Shown: positions 1-4,283, counted from the first letter of the stretch. The stretch is 5,021 nucleotides of DNA from Methanomethylicus sp964513415 (GCA_964513415.1 CAZEMX010000136.1:1-5021), one strand, 5' to 3'. Numbers and translations are program-made. The notes: generated by a model not told the origin, from the sequence alone.

Positions 1-23
1 AGGACACCCTGACCAAACATGCA

Positions 24-36
24 AAATTAATAATGA
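24..36 (+). promoter_or_regulatory. Possible TATA box for the 59-307 gene
   Basis: An AT-rich run (aattaataatgaa) lies about 25-35 nt upstream of the ATG at 59. That is the distance expected for an archaeal TATA element driving a leaderless transcript. No Shine-Dalgarno-like sequence precedes the ATG, which is consistent with leaderless initiation. The call rests on spacing and composition only. Confidence 0.3.
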
Positions 37-58
37 ATAAGCGCGATAGTGTTATGCG

Positions 59-307
59 ATGATATCGTTGCCGCTATTCGGGAAGAAGGATGAGAAGAGC
101 GACGAAGGCGAGAAGGCCGAATCATACAAAGTCTCGGAAGGCCCGTTCGCAGAGGTGGTCAAGGGGCTGATAACATATCCTGAGTTCAAGAACACGCACC
201 TGCTGGCGTGGAACTGCCTCAACACCCTGAAGTGCATGAGCGTCATGAGCGGGACAGGCAAGGTCTCGGCGCACCAGAGTTGCGTGATCTGCATGATGCT
301 GCAGTAG
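59..307 (+). CDS. Hypothetical protein, 82 aa, Cys-containing C-terminal half
   Basis: I do not recognise this protein. Third positions are mostly G or C (aag, gag, ggc, ctg, gtc), like thiL at the other end, whereas the antisense frame over the same bases has poor codon use, so the plus strand is preferred. The first 25 residues are charged and Lys/Glu-rich (GKKDEKSDEGEKAE). From about residue 28 the sequence is helical, with four Cys residues arranged as CLNTLKC and, near the end, CVIC. The Cys pairs could bind metal, but no known motif fits. The stop is TAG, and the same frame runs 11 further codons to a TGA at 340-342. The protein may be a fragment of a longer host or element gene. It converges with the 406-702 gene. 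Confidence 0.55.
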   Translation: MISLPLFGKKDEKSDEGEKAESYKVSEGPFAEVVKGLITYPEFKNTHLLAWNCLNTLKCMSVMSGTGKVSAHQSCVICMMLQ

Positions 308-365
308 CTGATCATCCTTCAGAAGCAGCCAAAACCCTGACGGGCACTCTTAATCCAGCACTCGC

Positions 366-419
366 GGCTTGTCTGGGATAACGGACCAAGCCGGGCATCG
401 GTACTTCAGCGCCTGGTCC
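366..419. terminator. Inverted repeats between convergent genes
   Basis: Between the ends of the 59-307 (+) and 406-702 (-) genes lie two overlapping inverted repeats: GGCTTG (366-371) with CAAGCC (387-392), and GGACCA (383-388) with TGGTCC (414-419). The second overlaps the last codons of the minus gene. They could form alternative hairpins that end or protect the two convergent transcripts. There is no oligo-T tract, so a terminator role is tentative. Confidence 0.25.
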
Positions 420-702
420 TCATATCGAGGTAGTCGAGCTTGAGCGGCAGGACGGTGTAAGCCCGGTCCTCACTCACGGACACCTCCACGTCGCGGAGGA
501 TCCCGTATATGCAATCGAGCGGGATGGCCCCCTTCCCCTTCGCGTCCGGGTGTTCCCTCACGGCCACGCCTATCAGGTCGAGCGCGTCCAGGACGGCCTG
601 CGTGTATGCGTCCTTCCTCAAAATGTGCTCCCCGAGGAGCTCTTCACCGCCTGGAAGCGCTATCCAGCTGCTGCTCTTCTCTTTAAGGGGGTTTGCGGGC
701 AT
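406..702 (-). CDS. Hypothetical protein, 98 aa, GC-rich host-like gene
   Basis: The product is soluble, with no membrane segment, signal peptide or recognised motif. It has a central helix-forming region (AYTQAVLDALDLIGVAVREH, residues about 32-51) and an acidic/basic C-terminal half ending RTRR. Codon use is strongly G/C at third positions, which supports a real gene and marks it as different from the AT-rich genes that start 100 bp away. The ATG at 702 is well supported: the minus strand upstream reads GAGGT with a 6-nt gap before the ATG, and a TATA-like element lies about 50 nt upstream. It is divergent from the small AbrB-like gene at 795. I do not recognise the family. The opposite-strand frames over this gene have implausible composition. 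Confidence 0.75.
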   Translation of the reverse strand: MPANPLKEKSSSWIALPGGEELLGEHILRKDAYTQAVLDALDLIGVAVREHPDAKGKGAIPLDCIYGILRDVEVSVSEDRAYTVLPLKLDYLDMRTRR

Positions 703-708
703 GTTATT

Positions 709-713
709 ACCTC
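709..713 (-). promoter_or_regulatory. Shine-Dalgarno of the 98-aa gene
   Basis: The minus strand reads GAGGT followed by AATAAC and the ATG at 702. This matches the 3' end of archaeal 16S rRNA at a good distance and fixes the start of that gene. It also shows that at least some genes here use leadered translation. Confidence 0.6.
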
Positions 714-744
714 TATCAGATATATACCCAGAATATGTTAATAT

Positions 745-765
745 GGGATATTTAAATATATGCCC
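745..765. promoter_or_regulatory. Shared palindromic TATA region of a divergent gene pair
   Basis: The only long A/T stretch between the divergent starts (702 - and 795 +) centres on ATATTTAAATATAT (748-761), flanked by GGG on the left and GCCC on the right, which makes an imperfect 21-bp palindrome. It lies about 50 nt upstream of the minus ATG and 40 nt upstream of the plus ATG, suitable for TATA elements with short leaders on both sides. Its symmetry suggests either one bidirectional promoter or overlapping promoter and operator. A repeated AGATATAT (718-725 and 775-782) brackets it. Autoregulation by the adjacent AbrB-like protein is an inference. Confidence 0.5.
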
Positions 766-794
766 GATAGATGTTAGATATATGGTGTAGCCAA

Positions 795-950
795 ATGGGT
801 ATTGAGCTAAAGGCTAAATTATTCAGATCGAAGAACTCTGTCATCATGGTGATCCCACAACCGGTTGTAGAAGCATTATCGCTCAATGTGGGGAGTACTG
901 TTTCTATAACATTAACTGACCACACGATGGAAGTTCGGAAGAAAGTGTAG
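795..950 (+). CDS. Small AbrB/SpoVT-like DNA-binding protein, 51 aa
   Basis: The 51-residue product reads as a swapped-hairpin AbrB/MazE-type domain. It has an initial strand, then SVIMVIPQPVVEALSLNVGS (about 15-34), where the family has a P-x-x-V-x-x-x-L-x-L-x-x-G-x-x-V pattern, then a second strand pair (VSITLTDHTMEV) and a basic tail RKKV. Known members are dimeric transcription regulators or antitoxins. A lone domain of this size suits an autoregulated repressor or an antitoxin without an obvious toxin beside it. GGTG at 784-787 sits 7 nt before the ATG as a weak ribosome binding site. The gene is divergent from the 98-aa gene, with the palindromic TATA region between them, and converges with the 998-1306 membrane gene. 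Codons are AT-rich, like the rest of the 700-3300 block. The family assignment is by pattern, not alignment. Confidence 0.65.
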   Translation: MGIELKAKLFRSKNSVIMVIPQPVVEALSLNVGSTVSITLTDHTMEVRKKV

Positions 951-951
951 C

Positions 952-991
952 AAATATTGTTACCTATAAAAAGAGGTCATTTGCAATATTT
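952..991. terminator. Bipartite inverted repeat between convergent genes
   Basis: AAATATTG (952-959) is the exact reverse complement of CAATATTT (984-991). Inside them ACCT (962-965) pairs with AGGT (974-977) around an A-rich loop. The structure fills the 47-bp gap between the stop of the plus AbrB-like gene (950) and the stop of the minus membrane gene (998). That position suggests a bidirectional terminator or transcript-end hairpin. Poly-T follows on neither strand in a classical way, except TTTTTA at 995-1000. Confidence 0.4.
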
Positions 992-997
992 AGATTT

Positions 998-1306
998 TTA
1001 TCTGCTGCTCTTGGCTATCGCACCAAAGATAAATCCGAACATACCCACAAAGCCTGTTAAGATCGTTGCAACATCCGCCATTATGAATCCTGCGGCCAAC
1101 ATCCCTAACGCAAATAAGAAACCGCCTGCAAACGCTTCCGTTAAGCCCGCGATTATATCTATAATCAACACGACTGCAAAAACGACCCATAATATCAACG
1201 GTATGTTAAGTGCTGAAAATACAGGAATAAATGCGTCTATTATGAAACCTGATATAATCCCTCCTATTCCGCCAACGAATACTTCAATAAGTGGATTCTC
1301 TGTCAT
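998..1306 (-). CDS. Small polytopic membrane protein, 102 aa, unknown function
   Basis: Almost the whole protein is hydrophobic. Segments at about residues 8-26 (glycine-rich), 34-55, 59-77 and 80-97 could form four membrane helices, with acidic residues at the segment edges (D24, D50, E57) and a basic end KSSR. No catalytic motif is visible. Small proteins of this kind are common in archaeal viruses and integrative elements, but I cannot name a family, and a holin- or pore-like role would be a guess. The start is fixed: an in-frame TAA lies two codons upstream of the ATG at 1306. GAGG lies 12-13 nt before the ATG. It is downstream of the 1440-1835 gene on the same strand and probably cotranscribed with it, especially if that gene reads through to 1320. 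The opposite strand is also open here, but only as an antisense shadow rich in Ile, Asn, Pro and Lys. Confidence 0.7.
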   Translation of the reverse strand: MTENPLIEVFVGGIGGIISGFIIDAFIPVFSALNIPLILWVVFAVVLIIDIIAGLTEAFAGGFLFALGMLAAGFIMADVATILTGFVGMFGFIFGAIAKSSR

Positions 1307-1319
1307 TCTTTACTCAGCC

Positions 1320-1439
1320 TCATCTATCCTTAGCGTTATCTTGGTTATTACAATCATTTGATGCACGATTGTCATCATTTGATACATTACTGTAATGCCG
1401 AATGTTCTGCAATAGAAGCCATGGGTAATAATACAGCAA
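1320..1439 (-). other. In-frame continuation of the winged-helix membrane gene beyond its TAG
   Basis: After the TAG at 1440-1442 the same frame stays open for 39 sense codons to a TGA at 1320-1322. The first residues (LLYYYPWLLL) complete the hydrophobic segment that the TAG interrupts. They are followed by a polar Asn/Asp/Ser-rich tail that includes a seven-residue repeat, SNDDNRA then SNDCNNQ. The TGA lies 13 nt before the ATG of the next gene, the spacing expected in an operon. This makes it likely that the ancestral gene ended at 1320. The TAG is then a nonsense mutation, a site of readthrough, or a codon reassigned to an amino acid. Confidence 0.5.
1353..1397. repeat. Two 21-bp-spaced palindromic repeats and a third palindrome
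   Basis: ATCATTTGAT occurs exactly at 1353-1362 and 1374-1383. It is itself a palindrome (ATCA-TT-TGAT), and the copies are 21 bp apart, two helical turns. The palindrome CATTAC-T-GTAATG follows at 1385-1397. Read as DNA, this could be a tandem operator in front of the 998-1306 gene. Read as protein on the minus strand, 21 bp is seven codons and the copies encode a Ser-Asn-Asp repeat in the post-TAG tail. Both readings are possible, and the coding one explains the spacing more simply. Confidence 0.45.
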
Positions 1440-1835
1440 CTATCCTATTGTAAATGAAAAAATGATTAATCCTCCTTGCGCATTCAAATAGTATATTTGG
1501 TTCATGTTTACGTAACCTAACGCCAGTCCTACTATCATATGGAGGAGCATACCTAAGCTTACAATTAATGAAATCATGCCAATTTTTCGGGTTGAAATCA
1601 GGGTGGCTATTAAGGGGTCTCTTTTCCCTTTATCAGTTAAGAATAAAACGCCCTTGTTTTTCTGAATGAGTCCTTCTTTAATCAATCCTGTTGTTTCAAA
1701 CAGTTCACAATTTAACTGTTGACGTTTAAACCCCAGAATTTTTTCTATCGTCGAAGGGCTATCCTCTAACTTTCTATATATTAGCGCTATCAATATCTGT
1801 TCCTTAGCGGTCAGCACGGTCCTTTTTTTGGGCAT
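1440..1835 (-). CDS. Winged-helix protein with C-terminal membrane segments, 131 aa
   Basis: Residues about 8-70 fit a winged-helix DNA-binding domain of archaeal regulators: helix KEQILIALIYRKL, a helix pair around SPSTIEKILGFKRQQLN, recognition region LFETTGLIKEGLIQ, then a wing KGVLFLTDKGK. A long hydrophobic helix follows at about 84-107 (IGMISLIVSLGMLLHMIVGLA), and a second begins at about 120 (GGLIIFSFTIG) but is cut off by TAG. The likely product is a membrane-anchored transcription regulator; its ligand and targets are unknown. No clear ribosome binding site precedes the ATG at 1835, so the mRNA may be leaderless. The gene lies upstream of the 102-aa membrane protein, probably in one operon. 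The second helix is too short as written, and the frame continues past the stop (see 1320-1439). The winged-helix call is by sequence pattern. Confidence 0.7.
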   Translation of the reverse strand: MPKKRTVLTAKEQILIALIYRKLEDSPSTIEKILGFKRQQLNCELFETTGLIKEGLIQKNKGVLFLTDKGKRDPLIATLISTRKIGMISLIVSLGMLLHMIVGLALGYVNMNQIYYLNAQGGLIIFSFTIG

Positions 1836-2090
1836 TATTATAAGGGTATGATTTGAGTGAATACATACCTGTTTTCAATATGGATTAATGCAATCTCATA
1901 TTAACTCATACGATTTAAATCGAGCTTAGTCTTTTAGACAAAGCGATAATTAGAAATTTCAACGAAATGAGTACTATACATTGAAATTGTCTTAGGTCGT
2001 TCAGGAAGATGCGTGCTCTGCGTGGATCTCTAACCCCCCATACGTTGAATGTCTGGAACTTTCAGGTTTATTATACAAGTTGTTCAGCAT
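1836..2090. other. AT-rich intergenic region with several short palindromes
   Basis: I see no convincing gene in this 255-bp stretch, which lies upstream of the 1835 gene and downstream of the open -1 frame of the 2189 gene. It holds CGATTTAAATCG (1911-1922), GTCT-TTT-AGAC (1929-1939) and AATTTCAA (1955-1962) facing TTGAAATT (1981-1988). AGACAA (1936-1941) also faces TTGTCT (1987-1992), so the arms can pair in alternative ways. A short GC-richer island lies at about 2003-2045. Candidate roles are the promoter/operator of the minus operon or a replication/structural site of the element. A plus-strand frame at 2009-2182 (57 codons) is open but overlaps the antisense of the 2189 gene and is not credible. 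Confidence 0.4.
1911..1922. promoter_or_regulatory. Perfect 12-bp palindrome with TATA-like core
   Basis: CGATTTAAATCG is perfectly symmetrical and contains TTTAAA, similar in core to the TATTTAAATA palindrome between the divergent genes at 748-761. It lies about 76 nt upstream of the ATG at 1835. It may be a TATA element with a longish leader or a binding site for a dimeric regulator. Confidence 0.35.
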
Positions 2091-2252
2091 TCATGTTTTC
2101 AAATGCCTTTCAAATGTCTTCAATAGATCGCTCTTTTTTATATGCTCGCTCTGAATATGATGTATCGTCGCCCCAAAAATAGCTTTTTTCAATTCCGTAC
2201 CTTTGAATGCTTTCTTAAGGATGCGCCGTCCGAACCGCCAATGTTTAAAAAA
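2091..2252 (-). other. Slippery T7 tract and open -1 frame extending the 337-aa gene
   Basis: The minus strand has seven T then AAAC, read in the main frame as CTT TTT TTA AAC (codons 317-319 and the next). T-TTT-TTA is a canonical -1 slippery heptamer. The main frame ends 18 codons after it (FLNIGG... to KVRN). The -1 frame continues for 51 codons to a TGA at 2091-2093 with helix-forming, Lys-rich residues (for example RRILKKAFKGTELKKAIFGA) that look more like a natural C-terminus. A single lost T in the homopolymer would also explain this. No strong hairpin is visible just downstream. Confidence 0.45.
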
Positions 2253-3202
2253 AGATTGCAGCAAACACCCAGTATTGCGACATCTCTCAGAAGAGTGCGC
2301 AGTTCTGTATTGGACGACTGCAACTGCTCTGTATCCATTTTTGCTTCGTCGACTAATGCCGCTACCTTAAGTTTTTCAAAGACATCCAACAAACCGTTGC
2401 GCAGAGCACTTCTCGCCTCTTTTATAATCACTATTGCATCATACCCATAGTTGCCGTATTTACACAATATTTTCTGCTCCGTTTCTATCTTATCTTCTGC
2501 AATCACATCAACCGCATATGAAAATTGAGCGTGGGGACCCGATGCTTGCAGCGCGATTATTTCTTTCGCTTTTACTATCAATTTTTTTGCTTCGTTGTGT
2601 AAATGCCTCTCTAATGCTTGCTTTGAAATATCCTGAACGCCTATGTCCTTCACCCAAATCGTGATTCCTGGCATATCCATATCGGGTGTATATGCCTTAC
2701 CTGTTTCCTCATCAACGATTACCGCCTCTATTTGAAAGCGTTTACGCTCACATTTGTTCCTGATAAATCTGGATATGGCTTTCCTATCTGAAAATCCCGC
2801 GATAAGCACACCGCTTTTGATGCCTTCATATATGTCTGCCATCCTAACAAGTGGGAGCCAATTATTTATCCACCCGTTTCTGAACCACATTTTTTTGAAA
2901 ACATTAATGTTTGCACAGATTAATTCGGTCATCGTTGTTCTTCTTTTTGGCTTAAGTCTCCAAATATTGAAGACATTTAGATTTAATACCGTTAAGAAAT
3001 CATGCCACTCTGCCTTAACCTCTTTTTTGAGCACGGCGAACGCAGTAAGATCGATGTCGCCAGCCTTCTCTTTCCTGAACACACTATCATGCAATTCGAT
3101 ACGCTCTATAGATAGTGGCATGTGCATGCAGTTGAACTCTTCAGCCAATACGGGGATCAGCTTAAGCGCTTCTCTTGCCCTGGATCCCGAACCATTTCCC
3201 AC
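2189..3202 (-). CDS. Unknown 337-aa protein, possibly frameshifted near its end
   Basis: I do not recognise the family. The protein is soluble and mixed alpha/beta. It starts with a glycine/serine-rich loop after a strand (IIYV then GNGSGSRAR). GDIDL is at 48-52, a Trp-rich patch lies around 105-125 (MWFRNGWINNWLPLVRMADI), and charged helices cover about 200-310. GDIDL resembles the acidic motif of nucleotidyltransferases, but the distance from GSGS (about 40 residues) is far longer than in that fold, so I do not assign it. The start is taken as GTG at 3202. The upstream codons in frame (SIIY) look coding but contain no ATG before a TAA at 3230, so the 5' end may be damaged or use an unusual start. 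At 2246-2252 the message has U-UUU-UUA, and the -1 frame is open to 2091, which would give about 370 residues. The gene is AT-rich, unlike the adjacent integrase. No partner gene is obvious. Confidence 0.65.
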   Translation of the reverse strand: MGNGSGSRAREALKLIPVLAEEFNCMHMPLSIERIELHDSVFRKEKAGDIDLTAFAVLKKEVKAEWHDFLTVLNLNVFNIWRLKPKRRTTMTELICANINVFKKMWFRNGWINNWLPLVRMADIYEGIKSGVLIAGFSDRKAISRFIRNKCERKRFQIEAVIVDEETGKAYTPDMDMPGITIWVKDIGVQDISKQALERHLHNEAKKLIVKAKEIIALQASGPHAQFSYAVDVIAEDKIETEQKILCKYGNYGYDAIVIIKEARSALRNGLLDVFEKLKVAALVDEAKMDTEQLQSSNTELRTLLRDVAILGVCCNLFLNIGGSDGASLRKHSKVRN

Positions 3203-3313
3203 ATAAATGATACTCTTGCTATGAATGCTTTAACCCTTAATCCATCCTGTTATGAAATACGCATGCCATTCCAGCGGAAACACCCTCAAAACACACGTGA
3301 GCAGGCATTTTTA
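3203..3313. other. Spacer between integrase stop and the 337-aa gene
   Basis: These 111 bp are the junction between the GC-rich integrase and the AT-rich unknown gene. On the minus strand, GTATTTCATAAC (about 3250-3262) lies some 50 nt upstream of the GTG at 3202 and could serve as a TATA element. No ribosome binding site is seen. CACGTG (3295-3300) is a short palindrome. I see no clear integrase terminator. Confidence 0.3.
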
Positions 3314-4081
3314 TTATCCCCGCACCCGCAGCCCCGCCTTCTCGTAGGCCTGCCTGAGCTTCTCTGGCCTGTAGTTCGTGTAGTGCTTCGCAAGGACGCT
3401 CCTGGGGATCCTGCCGCAGAAGGCGTCGATGTACCGCTCCGGGACCCCCAGGTTGCTCATCTCTTCGGCGAACCACTCCCTGAGGACCTGGGGGGTTATC
3501 TCTAGCCCGGTCTTTTCCATCGCCCCGATCCATATCTTCTTGAGGTCCGCCTCCTTGTGTACAAAGAGCCTGCCGCTGCCCGCCCTCCTCTGCCCCAGGT
3601 ACTTCCTGAGCAGCCCCTCCGCCTCCTCATTGTAGAAGGACACCCACGCCAGCTTGGTCATCCCTTTGGTTTTCGGGGTCAGCATCCTCTTTTCCAGGTC
3701 GATCTCGCCCATCCTCAGGCCGAGCAGCTCCTGCCTCCTCAGCCCGGAGGACGCGAACATCAGGAATATGGCCCTGTCCCTCAGGTCGTCGATCGCATTG
3801 TAAAAGTCCTGCAGCTCCTGCCTGCTGGGGATCGCCTTGGGCAGCAGCATGACCCTGGGGAACCTGAACCCCTCGACCAGCCAGGGCACCTGCTTGAAGT
3901 CCCTGAAGAACACCCTCAGCGTCGACAGGTTGTTGCGGTAGGTGTTCTTGTTCCCGAGTTTCATGAGGTACTCCTGGACCTCTTTCTGCGTGACCTCCCT
4001 CCAGTCGAACTCCTCATAGAACCGCCCGATCAGGTTCAGGTGGCTCGCTACTGTCCTGCCTGTTAGCTGCTCGTTCACCAT
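3314..4081 (-). CDS. Archaeal tyrosine recombinase (integrase), N-terminally truncated
   Basis: This is a phage-type integrase that would catalyse site-specific strand exchange between an element and the tRNA target. Residues 1-60 are part of the core-binding (SAM-like) domain (LTGRTVASHLNLIGRFYEEF, then NTYRNNLSTLRVFFRDF). The catalytic domain follows: first Arg in SSGLRRQELLGL (R115), beta-hairpin Lys in KTKGMTK (137-143), second Arg in PQVLREWF (R201) with Gln198 at the usual His position, Arg224 in CGR at the His/Trp position, and the nucleophile Tyr234 in SVLAKHYTNY. These replacements resemble archaeal integrases as I know them. At 255 residues it is short. Upstream of ATG 4081 the same frame reads YNPEVFDGFRRFL, convincing core-binding sequence, back to a TAG at 4121-4123, with no ATG, GTG or TTG. 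So the gene lacks its N-terminus. It is GC-rich, directly downstream of and codirectional with tRNA-Thr. Confidence 0.85.
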   Translation of the reverse strand: MVNEQLTGRTVASHLNLIGRFYEEFDWREVTQKEVQEYLMKLGNKNTYRNNLSTLRVFFRDFKQVPWLVEGFRFPRVMLLPKAIPSRQELQDFYNAIDDLRDRAIFLMFASSGLRRQELLGLRMGEIDLEKRMLTPKTKGMTKLAWVSFYNEEAEGLLRKYLGQRRAGSGRLFVHKEADLKKIWIGAMEKTGLEITPQVLREWFAEEMSNLGVPERYIDAFCGRIPRSVLAKHYTNYRPEKLRQAYEKAGLRVRG

Positions 4082-4123
4082 CAGGAAGCGCCTGAAACCA
4101 TCAAAGACCTCGGGATTGTACTA
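4082..4123 (-). pseudogene. Start-less coding remnant upstream of the integrase ATG
   Basis: In the integrase frame, codons between the TAG (4121-4123) and ATG 4081 encode YNPEVFDGFRRFL, which continues smoothly into MVNEQLTGRTV and resembles the first helix of the core-binding domain. No start codon is available. Upstream of the TAG the frame is open to another TAG inside the tRNA (4214-4216) and has only a TTG at 4193-4195. Either the N-terminus was lost at integration, as in SSV-type split integrases, or it was lost by mutation. Confidence 0.5.
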
Positions 4124-4178
4124 TATTGGAAACGCTGAAGAATATTCAGAACCCGCATCATAAACCGCTTCTTTTCGT

Positions 4179-4205
4179 GAACATTTTCTTTCCAAGAAAA
4201 GGTTC
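4179..4205. repeat. Near-perfect 27-bp inverted repeat abutting the tRNA 3' end
   Basis: GAACATTTTCTT (4179-4190) and AAGAAAAGGTTC (4194-4205) are inverted copies matching at 11 of 12 positions, separated by TCC. The repeat ends 1 bp from the encoded CCA of tRNA-Thr. Its size and symmetry resemble core or arm binding sites of a tyrosine recombinase. Read as RNA downstream of the tRNA, its CCTTTTCTT can act as the oligo-T terminator. Both uses are compatible. Confidence 0.5.
4193..4203 (-). terminator. Oligo-T terminator of tRNA-Thr
   Basis: Immediately after the CCA end the minus strand reads ACGAACC, then TTTTCTT. Archaeal RNA polymerase commonly stops at such T runs, and the position about 5-15 nt after the mature end suits a tRNA gene. 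It coincides with one arm of the inverted repeat. Confidence 0.45.
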
Positions 4206-4206
4206 G

Positions 4207-4283
4207 TGGAGCCCTAGGGGGGGTTTGAACCCCCGACCAGCGGTTTACGAAACCGTCGCTCTGCCGGGCTGAGCTACTAGGGC
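4207..4283 (-). tRNA. tRNA-Thr (anticodon CGT), CCA encoded
   Basis: The minus strand folds into a complete tRNA: acceptor GCCCTAG/CTAGGGC, U8-A9, D arm GCTC-AGCCCGGCA-GAGC, anticodon arm with loop TTCGTAA (anticodon CGT at 4247-4249), variable loop TGGTC, T arm GGGGG-TTCAAAC-CCCCC, discriminator T73 and a genomically encoded CCA (4207-4209). CGT reads ACG, so it is threonine; U73 is usual for archaeal tRNA-Thr. The outermost anticodon-stem pair is an A27-C43 mismatch, and the other four pairs are intact. No intron is present. The 3' side faces the integrase and is the probable integration target. The gene appears intact after integration. Confidence 0.93.

Noticed and set aside
52..315. Minus-strand frame opposite the 82-aa gene
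   Set aside because: Codon choice and residue composition are poor compared with the plus strand frame, which shows host-like G/C third positions.
509..790. Plus-strand frames over the 98-aa gene
   Set aside because: The minus strand has better codon use, a GAGGT ribosome binding site and an upstream TATA region. The plus frames do not.
957..1361. Open plus-strand frame opposite the small membrane gene
   Set aside because: It has an Ile/Asn/Pro/Lys-biased composition, the mirror image of the hydrophobic minus-strand gene, and no ribosome binding site. It is an antisense shadow.
2028..2040. AACCCCCC as a remnant of the tRNA T arm, hence an attachment site
   Set aside because: Only eight bases match and in the opposite orientation to the tRNA. 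The flanking bases do not match the tRNA 3' end.
2097..2116. Direct repeat TTTCAAATG twice, 11 bp apart
   Set aside because: It is short and AT-rich and falls within the possible -1 coding extension. It is not strong enough to call an operator or origin iteron.
2009..2182. Plus-strand 57-codon frame
   Set aside because: It overlaps the antisense of the 337-aa gene's -1 extension. It has no TATA element at a suitable distance and shows no domain pattern.
3040..3190. Nucleotidyltransferase signature in the 337-aa protein
   Set aside because: GSGS (residues 4-7) and GDIDL (48-52) look like the G-S and D-x-D motifs, but they are about 40 residues apart, whereas the fold needs roughly 9-13.
3557..4066. 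Long plus-strand frame opposite the integrase
   Set aside because: It is Pro/Gln/Leu-rich antisense of a gene with clear recombinase motifs.
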